Assembly: GCA_023229435.1 (NCBI GenBank)
Contig: JALNZF010000015.1
Location: 1-64,000, forward strand
From: Nitrospirota bacterium
Lineage (GTDB): Bacteria; Nitrospirota; UBA9217
DNA length: 64,000 nt
Reading direction: 5' to 3'
The position numbers were made by a program, and so were the translations under genes. This document shows, piece by piece, positions 34,256 through 42,446 of this stretch (position 1 is its first letter; every line of letters begins with the position of its first letter). Under the pieces are notes generated by a model. That model was not told where the DNA came from and ran no database searches. It saw only the letters and a program-made list of their open reading frames with translations.

Positions 34256-35599
34256 ATGAACAAGCTTATTCTATTTTGTTTCTTCATCGGCGCTATCGCA
34301 TTCAGCGGCCTTACCTATGCCGAAGAAGCGGCTGTCCCTGTTCCGGCGACGGTTGAGGCAGCTCCGGCAGCTGCCCCAGCGCTGAAGATCGATACCGGCG
34401 ACACTGCCTGGATGATCGTGGCAACGGGGCTGGTCATGCTCATGTCGATCCCGGGTCTTGCGCTTTTTTACGGAGGACTCTCCAAGACCAAGGATTCGTT
34501 GAACACCATGGCCATGACCTTCGTGACGTTCTGCATCGTGAGCGTGCTCTGGGTACTGTACGGGTATACGTTTACCTTCGGCGCCGACATCAAGGGATTG
34601 ATCGGCGGTGCTGAGAAGCTGTTCCTGAAAGGCGTCGGGCCGAACAGCATCTCTGATCTGGCAAAGACCATCCCGGAATACATCTTCATCGCGTACCAGC
34701 TCACCTTTGCCGCGATCACCGTGGCCCTGGCGAGCGGCGCGTATATCGAGCGCATGAAGTTCTCGGCCTGGATCATGTTCACGATCCTCTGGATGTCGCT
34801 GGTATACCTCCCGGTGGCCCACTGGGTATGGGGCGGAGGATTTTTGGCAAAGCTTGGGGCGCTGGATTTCGCGGGCGGGACGGTCGTCCATATCAATGCC
34901 GGTATCGCGGCGCTGGTGGGCGCTTTGGTCCTCGGCAAACGGCGTGAGAAGGCGCTCATCCCGGGCAACCTTACGCTCGTGATTACCGGCGCGGGTCTCC
35001 TGTGGTTCGGCTGGTTCGGGTTCAACGCCGGCTCGGCGCTCGCGGCGAACGGACTGGCAGGCGCGGCGTTCATCAACACCAACACCGCGGCAGCGGTCGC
35101 GGCCATCGCATGGATGGTCGTTGAATGGATGCACTCCGGAAAGGCAACGGTCCTCGGTCTTGCCTCAGGCGCGGTCGGCGGCCTGGTGGCCATCACTCCG
35201 GCAGCGGGATTCGTGAATATCGGCGGAGCGATAATCATCGGCATCGCGGCAGGGGTAATACCATTTTACGCGGTTGCGAAGTTGAAACCCCTGCTCGGGT
35301 ATGATGACACGCTCGACGCCTTCGGCATCCATGGCATCGGCGGGACCATCGGCGCGCTCCTGACCGGTGTGTTCGCGGACCCGGCCATCAACGAGGCCGG
35401 CAGGGGCCTGTTGTACGGAAATCCGGGACAGCTCTGGACACAGATCGTTGCGGTCGGCGCGACGATTCTGTACAGCGGTGTGATGACCTTTATCATCTTC
35501 ATGATCATCAAGGTCGTCGTGGGTCTGCGGGTCGATGCAGAGGAAGAGAGCGTCGGGCTGGACGAAAGCCAGCATGGTGAGCGGGCGTATAACTTGTAA
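34256..35599 (+). CDS. amtB: Ammonium transporter (Amt), copy 1
   Basis: A 447-residue protein of the Amt/Rh family: signal peptide or first helix (about 1-22), a Pro/Ala-rich segment, then eleven membrane helices. The twin histidines are in VVHINAGIAALVGA and AFGIHGIGGT; the GLALFYGGLSKTKDSL opening and GFNAGSALAANG are conserved. It carries ammonium into the cell as a trimer and is blocked by GlnK, encoded next. GGGAGG supports ATG 34256. Confidence 0.93.
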   Translation: MNKLILFCFFIGAIAFSGLTYAEEAAVPVPATVEAAPAAAPALKIDTGDTAWMIVATGLVMLMSIPGLALFYGGLSKTKDSLNTMAMTFVTFCIVSVLWVLYGYTFTFGADIKGLIGGAEKLFLKGVGPNSISDLAKTIPEYIFIAYQLTFAAITVALASGAYIERMKFSAWIMFTILWMSLVYLPVAHWVWGGGFLAKLGALDFAGGTVVHINAGIAALVGALVLGKRREKALIPGNLTLVITGAGLLWFGWFGFNAGSALAANGLAGAAFINTNTAAAVAAIAWMVVEWMHSGKATVLGLASGAVGGLVAITPAAGFVNIGGAIIIGIAAGVIPFYAVAKLKPLLGYDDTLDAFGIHGIGGTIGALLTGVFADPAINEAGRGLLYGNPGQLWTQIVAVGATILYSGVMTFIIFMIIKVVVGLRVDAEEESVGLDESQHGERAYNL

Positions 35600-35607
35600 A
35601 AATCCGT

Positions 35608-35697
35608 AATAGGCGAGGAGTGATGGGTAAGAGGGAAGAGCGAACACCGAACACTGCGATCTTATTACTCATCACTTATTACTTATCACTGTTCAAT
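35608..35697. repeat. Heptad-like array between amtB and glnK
   Basis: GGCGAGGAGTGATGGGTAAG at the left and ATTACTCATCACTTATTACT-TATCACT at the right form another inverted, low-complexity pair with a roughly seven- to eight-base period. Confidence 0.45.
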
Positions 35698-35708
35698 AAG
35701 GAGGCGGT

Positions 35709-36047
35709 ATGAAAAAGATAGAAGCCATCATCAAACCGTTCAAACTTGATGAAGTAAAAGAAGCGCTGAACGCCCTCGGTATCCAGGGCATGACGGTGAC
35801 CGAGGTGAAGGGGTTCGGCAGGCAAAAGGGGCACGTGGAACTCTACCGCGGCGCGGAGTATGATGTCGCTTTCATCCCGAAGGTGAAGATCGAGGTTGTG
35901 GTGGGTGACGGCATTGCGGAAAAGGTGGTGAGCACAATCCAGGAAAAGGCAAAGACCGGCAAGATTGGCGACGGCAAGATATTCATCACGAAGATCGAGG
36001 AAATCGTCAGGATCAGGACCGGAGAACGCGGCGAAACGGCGATCTAA
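35709..36047 (+). CDS. glnK: Nitrogen regulatory protein P-II (GlnK)
   Basis: A 112-residue PII protein of exact family length. Tyr51, the uridylylation site on the T-loop, is in YRGAEYDVAF. FGRQKGH and GDGKIFITKIEEIVRIRTGERGE are the other PII signatures. It binds ATP, ADP and 2-oxoglutarate and gates the transporter encoded just upstream. AGGAGG precedes the ATG. A strong terminator follows. Confidence 0.95.
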   Translation: MKKIEAIIKPFKLDEVKEALNALGIQGMTVTEVKGFGRQKGHVELYRGAEYDVAFIPKVKIEVVVGDGIAEKVVSTIQEKAKTGKIGDGKIFITKIEEIVRIRTGERGETAI

Positions 36048-36070
36048 CAGATCATCATTCATCCTCCCGG

Positions 36071-36110
36071 GGGTCGGCATGGAGCATTGCATGCCGGCCC
36101 TATTTTTATT
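36071..36110 (+). terminator. Rho-independent terminator after glnK
   Basis: GGGTCGGCATG (36071-36081) pairs with CATGCCGGCCC (36090-36100), followed by TATTTTTATT. It separates the ammonium operon from the defence island. Confidence 0.8.
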
Positions 36111-36179
36111 CGGATGGCACCCCCCAAAAAACTTATCTCTTTTCTTGCCTTTTCCCCGCATTTATAGTACGTTCGCTGC

Positions 36180-37763
36180 ATGGCAAAGAAACTAAAAGAC
36201 ATGGTAAAAAAGAATGCCGGCAGCGCCGCCCTCGGCTTCGAGGCCACGCTCTGGGCCATGGCGGACAAGCAGCGCGGCCACATGGACGCGGCGGAATACA
36301 AGCACGTGGTCCTGGGCCTCATCTTCCTGAAATACATCTCCGATGCCTTTGAGGAAAAGCACACAGCGCTTGTTGAGGAAAAGAAAAAGGGTGCTGATCC
36401 CGAGGACAAGGACGAGTATCTCGCGGAGAACATCTTCTGGGTGCCTAAGGAAGCCCGCTGGCCGTTCATTCAGGGCAAGGCTAAGCAGCCAAGCATCGGC
36501 AAGATCATCGACGATGCCATGGTTGCCATCGAGCGAGACAACACCAAGCTCAAGGGAGTGCTGCCCAAGGACTTCAACCGTCCAGCGCTGGATAAACACC
36601 TTTTGGGCGGTTTGATTGATTTGATTGCAACCATCGGGCTCGGAAGCAAAGAACACCGTTCCAAGGATATTCTTGGCAGAGTATATGAGTACTTCCTCTC
36701 CCAGTTCGCCAGCGCCGAAGGCAAGAAGGGTGGCCAGTTTTACACGCCCCGGTGCGTGGTAGGCGTCCTGGTCGAGATGCTGGCGCCGTACAAAGGAAGA
36801 GTGCTCGACCCTTGCAATGGTTCCGGCGGCATGTTCGTCCAGTCAGAGAAGTTCGTAGAGGCCCACGGCGGACGGGTCGGCGACATCAGCGTCTACGGCC
36901 AGGAATCAAACCCCACGACCTGGAAACTTGCCATGATGAATCTCGCCATCCGCGGCATAGAGGCTAATCTTGGTTCCGAGCACGCGGACAGTTTTCACCA
37001 CAATATGCACAAGGACCTCAAGGCCGATTACGTCCTCGCCAACCCGCCCTTTAATATGTCCGATTGGGGCGGCGACCGTTTGCGCGAAGATGGCAGGTGG
37101 AAGTACGGCGTCCCGCCCGCAAGTAATGCAAACTACGCCTGGGTCCAGCACTTCATCCATCACCTTGCGCCGAACGGCATCGCAGGCTTCGTACTCGCCA
37201 ATGGCTCCATGTCATCGAATCAGTCAGGAGAGGGAGAGATCCGGAAGAACATCATTGAAGCAGATATCGTGGACTGCATGGTCGCAATGCCGGGCCAGCT
37301 CTTCTACTCCACGCAGATTCCCGTCTGTCTCTGGTTCATCAGCAGGAACAAGAGAAACGGCAAGGGGCAGGACGGCAAACCCATGCGCGACCGCTCGGGT
37401 GAGACCCTATTCATCGACGCTCGCAAGCTTGGTGTGCTGTATGACCGCGTACACCGAAATCTTACAGATGAAGAGATTAAACGCATCGCCGACACTTACC
37501 ACTCCTGGCGAGGTGATCTGAAAAAGAAGTACGTAGACATGCCCGGCTTTTGTAAGGCAGCCAAGCTCGAAGAAATCCAGAAACACGGCTATGTCCTCAC
37601 CCCTGGGCGCTATGTCGGTGCTGAGGCAATAGAGGATGATGATGAGCCGTTCGAGGAGAAGATGGCGCGGCTGACTAAAGATTTGGAATCGCAGTTTGCG
37701 GAGAGTGCGAAGCTGGAGAAGGCGATACAGAAGAACCTGAAGGGGTTGGGGTATGGCGGGTGA
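36180..37763 (+). CDS. hsdM: Type I restriction-modification methyltransferase HsdM
   Basis: A 527-residue N6-adenine methyltransferase. The SAM site reads LDPCNGSGGMF near residue 210 (a variant of the usual DPACGSGG) and the catalytic motif is NPPFNMSDWG near 288. Helical HsdM N-terminal and C-terminal regions bracket the core. It methylates host DNA together with HsdS and forms the restriction complex with HsdR, whose gene lies 8 kb further on. It overlaps hsdS by 11 bp. The gene begins the defence island right after the glnK terminator. Confidence 0.95.
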   Translation: MAKKLKDMVKKNAGSAALGFEATLWAMADKQRGHMDAAEYKHVVLGLIFLKYISDAFEEKHTALVEEKKKGADPEDKDEYLAENIFWVPKEARWPFIQGKAKQPSIGKIIDDAMVAIERDNTKLKGVLPKDFNRPALDKHLLGGLIDLIATIGLGSKEHRSKDILGRVYEYFLSQFASAEGKKGGQFYTPRCVVGVLVEMLAPYKGRVLDPCNGSGGMFVQSEKFVEAHGGRVGDISVYGQESNPTTWKLAMMNLAIRGIEANLGSEHADSFHHNMHKDLKADYVLANPPFNMSDWGGDRLREDGRWKYGVPPASNANYAWVQHFIHHLAPNGIAGFVLANGSMSSNQSGEGEIRKNIIEADIVDCMVAMPGQLFYSTQIPVCLWFISRNKRNGKGQDGKPMRDRSGETLFIDARKLGVLYDRVHRNLTDEEIKRIADTYHSWRGDLKKKYVDMPGFCKAAKLEEIQKHGYVLTPGRYVGAEAIEDDDEPFEEKMARLTKDLESQFAESAKLEKAIQKNLKGLGYGG

Positions 37764-39033
37764 TTGGAGTACCGTGACCTTTGATGAAATAATAACCGTG
37801 AAACACGGGTACGCCTTCCCTGGCGAGAATATTCGTGAAGAGCCGCTGGGAGATATTCTCCTGACACCCGGAAACTTCGAGATTGGCGGTGGCTTCAAGG
37901 CGGATAAGTTCAAGTATTTCGATGGAGAGGTTCCTGACGAATATGTGCTCGAAGAGGGTGACTTGTTGGTCACAATGACGGACCTCAGCAAACAATCGGA
38001 TACGCTTGGATTCCCTGCCCTGGTTCCGAAAGCCGGTAGCGCGCGTCGATATCTGCATAATCAACGGCTGGGGAAAATACTTGTTAAACCAAATGCTGAG
38101 GTAGATAAACGATTCATATATTATCTTCTATGTTCAGCAGAATATCGTCATGAAGTGTTAGCAAGTGCGACGGGCACGTCGATAAAACATACTTCGCCGA
38201 GTCGTATCCTTGCATACAAGGCACGCCTGCCAAGCCTGGTTGAACAAAAGTCAATATCTCACATCCTCGGCACACTGGATGATAAGATCGAACTGAACCG
38301 CAAGATGAACCAGACGCTCGAAGCCATGGCCCAGGCGATCTTCAAATCGTGGTTCGCGGATTTTGACCCTGTCCGCGCCATAGCCGAAGGCCGTGATCCT
38401 GGACTACCCCGCGACCTCGCCGAGCTCTTCCCTGATAGCTTCGAGGATTCGGAGTTGGGCGCTATCCCGAAGGGGTGGAGGGTAGGTATTGTTGATGAGG
38501 AGTTTAACCTTACGATGGGACAGTCACCGCCCGGCGAAACTTATAATGATACTGGTGAAGGCTTGCCATTCTTTCAGGGGTGCACGGATTTTGGATTTCG
38601 ATTTCCGAGCAGGCGTGTGTATTGTACAGCGCCGACACGATATGCTGATAAAGGAGATACGTTAATCAGCGTAAGAGCGCCGGTTGGCGATGTTAACATG
38701 GCTGCTGAAAAATGTTGCATAGGTCGTGGCGTTGCAGCCGCCAAACATAAGTCGGGAAGTCGTTCGTATACATTTTATTTCATGAAGTCGATAGATGAAG
38801 TATTTGCCCACTTCGAAGCGGAGGGCACTGTTTTCGGCTCAATCTCTAAAAAAGATTTTCATAATATTCAATGCATAATTTCGCCTGCCGAAGTGATAAC
38901 GGCATTTGAACATTTAGCGTTTTCGATAGATGAGCAAATTGCTAACAACGAGCAGCAATCTGGCACCCTCATTGCCCTGAGAGACACGCTGTTGCCGAAG
39001 TTGTTGTCTGGAGACTTAAAGGTACGCACATAG
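37753..39033 (+). CDS. hsdS: Type I restriction specificity subunit HsdS
   Basis: A 426-residue protein with two target-recognition domains (about 1-150 and 215-385) separated and followed by conserved coiled coils (LDDKIELNRKMNQTLEAMAQAIF near 175-195; ...IDEQIANNEQQSGTLIALRDTLLPKLLSG at the end). HsdS sets the bipartite DNA target. Its start overlaps hsdM. Both recognition domains have lower GC than hsdM, consistent with exchange of specificity modules. Confidence 0.92.
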   Translation: MAGDWSTVTFDEIITVKHGYAFPGENIREEPLGDILLTPGNFEIGGGFKADKFKYFDGEVPDEYVLEEGDLLVTMTDLSKQSDTLGFPALVPKAGSARRYLHNQRLGKILVKPNAEVDKRFIYYLLCSAEYRHEVLASATGTSIKHTSPSRILAYKARLPSLVEQKSISHILGTLDDKIELNRKMNQTLEAMAQAIFKSWFADFDPVRAIAEGRDPGLPRDLAELFPDSFEDSELGAIPKGWRVGIVDEEFNLTMGQSPPGETYNDTGEGLPFFQGCTDFGFRFPSRRVYCTAPTRYADKGDTLISVRAPVGDVNMAAEKCCIGRGVAAAKHKSGSRSYTFYFMKSIDEVFAHFEAEGTVFGSISKKDFHNIQCIISPAEVITAFEHLAFSIDEQIANNEQQSGTLIALRDTLLPKLLSGDLKVRT

Positions 39034-39046
39034 GAGGCACATTCTG

Positions 39047-40021
39047 ATGGCGTCCGAAGAAAGAAAGTTCAAAATACATATTGTAGAAAGATTCGATGTT
39101 GCTGCTCTGCGAGAAAATCAACTCAAAGATATCGCAAGTGCAATAGTAGCTGGATCAGCACAGGCCAAATGGTGGAAAGCAGCGGATGGGTTGCGTTTCT
39201 CGCTTATTAAATGTTTTTTATTTGCCCCTGATGTTGTCTGTGGTTGGATTACACAAGAACATAATTTGGAGCAGCATCTTTATGATGATAAAAAACAAGA
39301 AACTAAACAGAACGTTGATTCGTATGAGGATCGCTTTTTCGTCGTTCTTTTATCTGAAAATATCGTGATATTGGAATGGCGTCAGTTTCGCAACAAACCA
39401 CCGCTAAATTTGCCTGCCACGGTAGAGCGGATGGAATTAATCCTTACTGATATTGTAAAGGGCTTGGGTGTAAATGTTGCTATAAAACTTGCGCAAATAG
39501 ATAGGGAGACACCGAAGGATGAGTTCATAAAGCTTTTTTACGATCATAATTATCAAATGATTCAAGTGGCCGTGGAAAAATTTGGAACAGAGATCGTATC
39601 TTCAGATGTTGTATTGGTTAATCCTAATAAGCACTTAGAGGGTGCAGCCCGTGAACTAATCCGACACGACGTGTTGCATCCTTCTATATCTAAATTAGTT
39701 GCTGAAGCAAAAGAGGACCGAAACGCGGATTTAAGAGCATCTGCCATTACTAGGGCAGCTCTTCATTCAAGCCAGCCTATATTAATAAAGTATAAAGATG
39801 GGCGCGGCCAAATCAGAATTCGCAAAAAAACCGAGAAGGGTGAAATAGATGTGCAGATACCTATTGCTGAGACTGACACGGCTGAATCAAAAATGGAAAT
39901 AGCTACTTCAGTAATTAATGCAATTAAGAAGATTGATATCGGACGAGATATTGCGGAAAGCGCTGAGGTCAATCGGCAGCTAGATATATTCAGACAAACT
40001 GAGGATAAAGATGGGGACTAG
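39047..40021 (+). CDS. Uncharacterised soluble protein of a two-gene defence-island module
   Basis: A 324-residue protein without a signal peptide or membrane segment that I do not recognise. It is mixed alpha/beta, with a central ISENIVILEWRQF-type strand region (FFVVLLSENIVILEWRQF) and a C-terminal part (about 240-275) rich in Lys/Arg (IKYKDGRGQIRIRKKTEKG). It starts 13 bp after hsdS and its end overlaps the next gene by 11 bp. The pair is distinctly AT-richer than hsdM. No nuclease, NTPase or methylase motif is seen. By context it is a candidate sensor or regulator partner of the membrane protein that follows. Confidence 0.6.
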   Translation: MASEERKFKIHIVERFDVAALRENQLKDIASAIVAGSAQAKWWKAADGLRFSLIKCFLFAPDVVCGWITQEHNLEQHLYDDKKQETKQNVDSYEDRFFVVLLSENIVILEWRQFRNKPPLNLPATVERMELILTDIVKGLGVNVAIKLAQIDRETPKDEFIKLFYDHNYQMIQVAVEKFGTEIVSSDVVLVNPNKHLEGAARELIRHDVLHPSISKLVAEAKEDRNADLRASAITRAALHSSQPILIKYKDGRGQIRIRKKTEKGEIDVQIPIAETDTAESKMEIATSVINAIKKIDIGRDIAESAEVNRQLDIFRQTEDKDGD

Positions 40022-40862
40022 TCCAGTCACTTCCAGTGAGATTGTTGAATCTGTATTGAGCAATAAACCCTTGTCAGCAGACGGCGTTCCGCTTGCTGTG
40101 TTTCGGGATGCTTTTAATCAAATGAAGGGGAGTGAGGCTCATAAGCGAGTAATATGGATACTGACCATTGTGGAGGATCAAGTCATAGCTCAACCTGTAG
40201 GACGTGAAGATATCTCATTGATTTTACGAGAGCCAAAACCAAAATATTATACAAAAAATGACTTCGTTTTCATAAACGCGGACGAATTTGCGATATATGG
40301 GACAACTGAAGGTAAATATACATTCATTTCGTTCTTGCATGATGTGTTTACGTGGCGGCGAATTGTCCTTGGCATAGTAGTATGGTTAGCAGGGCTGTGG
40401 GTCGCGAATAAATATCTTACGGCAGAAATTGCGAAAACCTTGTCAGAGGCTCTTATTTCTTCAATGTCAATTTTCATATCGATCTTTGTGTTATTTGTTT
40501 TGACGGTTAATCCCGAGGCACAGTATAGGGTTGCCGAAGGCGACAGATTTCATCGCCTCGTTCAAAGTGACAAGTATATTGCTTTTATCGGCGTTATTAC
40601 GCTTTTAATAACTATCGTCGGTTTGACCGTAAGCTCTGCGTTTGCCAATATGAGTTGTGATATGCTTTTCTATAGCTGGGTTAAAGCTGGGCAGGCGAGC
40701 TGCTTATCTACTGCCGTCGTGGGAACGATCTCGTCATTTTGGCTGGTCCTGAAATATCATTTTGGTCGGCGTAACGAAATGATGGAAATTATGATGGCGA
40801 AAATGATAATAGAAAACCAGCAGCGGCTTTTCAGGAAGAGCCTCGAGAAAGATAAAGAATAA
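40011..40862 (+). CDS. Uncharacterised four-helix membrane protein, partner of the preceding gene
   Basis: A 283-residue protein with about 115 cytoplasmic residues, then four hydrophobic segments (about 123-140, 150-167, 187-210, 236-252) and a short charged tail with MMEIMMAKMIIENQQRLF. The N-terminal part has no recognised domain. It overlaps the preceding gene by 11 bp, so translation is coupled. A soluble protein paired with a small multi-pass protein, inside a restriction locus, suggests a sensor-effector abortive-infection design with membrane damage as outcome. This is inference; no homologue is known to me. Confidence 0.6.
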   Translation: MGTSPVTSSEIVESVLSNKPLSADGVPLAVFRDAFNQMKGSEAHKRVIWILTIVEDQVIAQPVGREDISLILREPKPKYYTKNDFVFINADEFAIYGTTEGKYTFISFLHDVFTWRRIVLGIVVWLAGLWVANKYLTAEIAKTLSEALISSMSIFISIFVLFVLTVNPEAQYRVAEGDRFHRLVQSDKYIAFIGVITLLITIVGLTVSSAFANMSCDMLFYSWVKAGQASCLSTAVVGTISSFWLVLKYHFGRRNEMMEIMMAKMIIENQQRLFRKSLEKDKE

Positions 40863-40918
40863 GTTCATAAGATGGAAGTCATTGGCGAGCGATTGTTTTG
40901 TCTAATGGAGAAAAAGTC

Positions 40919-41752
40919 ATGAAAGACCTATGGAATGGAATTATAAACCACCCGTGGAAAACTGTCCGACATACGTTTGTATCTTTCAGTGTACTTTGGA
41001 CGCTGACCGAAGGATTGACTTACTTCGTACCTGGAATCCAGATAAAGGGTTTTATCGCGCTTGGAGCCATAATTCTGATAAGCCTTGGCTATGCGCTAAA
41101 GCAGGTATGGAAGCCGTCTGTCATAGAGATTAAGGTTTCCAATTCAAACACTACGATTGAAGTACTATTCGGAGATTTGTTTCAGCAAGACGGCATTCGT
41201 GCTATTGCGGTCAACGAGTTCTTCGATAGTCAACTCGGAAAGCCCGTATCCGAAAAGAGTTTGCATGGTATATTTCTCAACAGATGCTTTGGCGGACACC
41301 CGGAACCTTTTGATAAGCAGGTCGAAAAACAACTCAAGGGGCTGGAGAGTATGCAGGTTGAACGGTCAGAAGGCAAGACGAAGAGTTATTCCATCGGTTC
41401 TAGCGCATTGATCACCGCAGATAAGGATAAGTACCTCGCTTTCGCTTTTGCCAAAACTGATCCAGCTACATGCAAAGCATATTCAGATGTAACGATGATG
41501 TGGGTTGCCCTTCATCAATTATGGCAACGGGCTCGAATAGAATCGGGTGGCGATCCGCTTAATGTTCCGCTCGTCGGTAGTGGTCTTTCGGGACTCGGCT
41601 TGCCCACTCGGGACCTTCTGAACCTGATTATTCTTTCTGCAATCACTGAAACGAAGGCAAAACAAGTGACGCAGAGAATTCGGATTGTTTTGCATAGAGA
41701 TCGCTTTGAGGAACTTGACTTGAGAGACGTCAAGCAACACTGGGAGATATAA
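40919..41752 (+). CDS. Transmembrane-macro domain protein, type II Thoeris ThsA-like
   Basis: A 277-residue protein with two N-terminal membrane helices (about 15-35 and 40-60, VSFSVLWTLTEGLTYFVPGI and FIALGAIILISLGYAL) and a C-terminal macro domain (about 75-275; DUF6430-like). Macro signatures: GIRAIAVNEFFD near the start and VPLVGSGLSGLGLP near residue 216. In type II Thoeris a TM-macro effector senses the histidine-ADP-ribose signal made by a TIR protein and harms the membrane. The next gene encodes that TIR-like partner three bases downstream. GGAG precedes ATG 40919. Confidence 0.78.
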   Translation: MKDLWNGIINHPWKTVRHTFVSFSVLWTLTEGLTYFVPGIQIKGFIALGAIILISLGYALKQVWKPSVIEIKVSNSNTTIEVLFGDLFQQDGIRAIAVNEFFDSQLGKPVSEKSLHGIFLNRCFGGHPEPFDKQVEKQLKGLESMQVERSEGKTKSYSIGSSALITADKDKYLAFAFAKTDPATCKAYSDVTMMWVALHQLWQRARIESGGDPLNVPLVGSGLSGLGLPTRDLLNLIILSAITETKAKQVTQRIRIVLHRDRFEELDLRDVKQHWEI

Positions 41753-41754
41753 TC

Positions 41755-42309
41755 ATGGCTTATAGGAATGGTACATACGTAGCATTTCATGCAAATGGTA
41801 CCGATGTCCCGGTCGATTCAGACATCAAGTACTACAACCTGATGAAAGCGTGGACTGAAAAGACGGATGACGATTTTACAATGGTGAATAGTCACGACAA
41901 AACAGGCGCTGTGCGCGATACGAGCAAGAAACAGACACTGAAATTGGCTCTCCAAGAGCGACTACGAAACTCTAAGAACGTGGTTCTAATCATCGGCGAG
42001 ACAACCAGATTCGATACAGACTGGGTTCCCTTCGAGATTAGTTGTGCGGTCGATATTTACAAAATTCCTATTATTGCGGCATATCCCGGATATGGCCCGA
42101 TTCTGGAGCCGAGTAAATTTAATTCGCTCTGGCCCAAAGCGCTGGCAGATCGGATCAACAACAATACGGCAAGGGTGATTCACATTCCATTCAAAAAAGA
42201 GCCGATCAGTGCTGCGATAAATAAGTACAACATGGCAAATTTACCCGAGGGTGCTTTGACATACTACACGCGTGAGACTTACGAGAAGTGGGGCATAGGG
42301 TGCGCGTGA
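41755..42309 (+). CDS. TIR-like protein, Thoeris ThsB-like
   Basis: A 184-residue single-domain protein with the ThsB/DUF1863 TIR pattern: GTYVAFHANG (first strand), LKLALQERLRNSKNVVLIIG, TRFDTDWVPFEISCAVD with the putative catalytic Glu, and PIIAAYPGYG. Such TIR enzymes use NAD to make a signal after phage detection. It follows the TM-macro gene by 2 bp, the type II Thoeris arrangement. The family is confident; the product is inferred from the partner. Confidence 0.78.
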   Translation: MAYRNGTYVAFHANGTDVPVDSDIKYYNLMKAWTEKTDDDFTMVNSHDKTGAVRDTSKKQTLKLALQERLRNSKNVVLIIGETTRFDTDWVPFEISCAVDIYKIPIIAAYPGYGPILEPSKFNSLWPKALADRINNNTARVIHIPFKKEPISAAINKYNMANLPEGALTYYTRETYEKWGIGCA

Positions 42310-42446
42310 TCAATCACTCGATACAATCTCGAAACCAGCATCGTAGAAGCTGTCCTCGTCTGGCTGGTGGGCCTGTGTTATAAGGTTTTCTATGGCATAG
42401 TTTTCATGTTTGGCGAGCTTCTGCCCAAACGCTTTATGGAGACCGC
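42310..42446. other. Gap before the RecQ-like gene
   Basis: A 137-bp stretch with no gene or clear promoter. The RecQ-like gene may be transcribed from here or from the upstream Thoeris genes. Confidence 0.4.
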
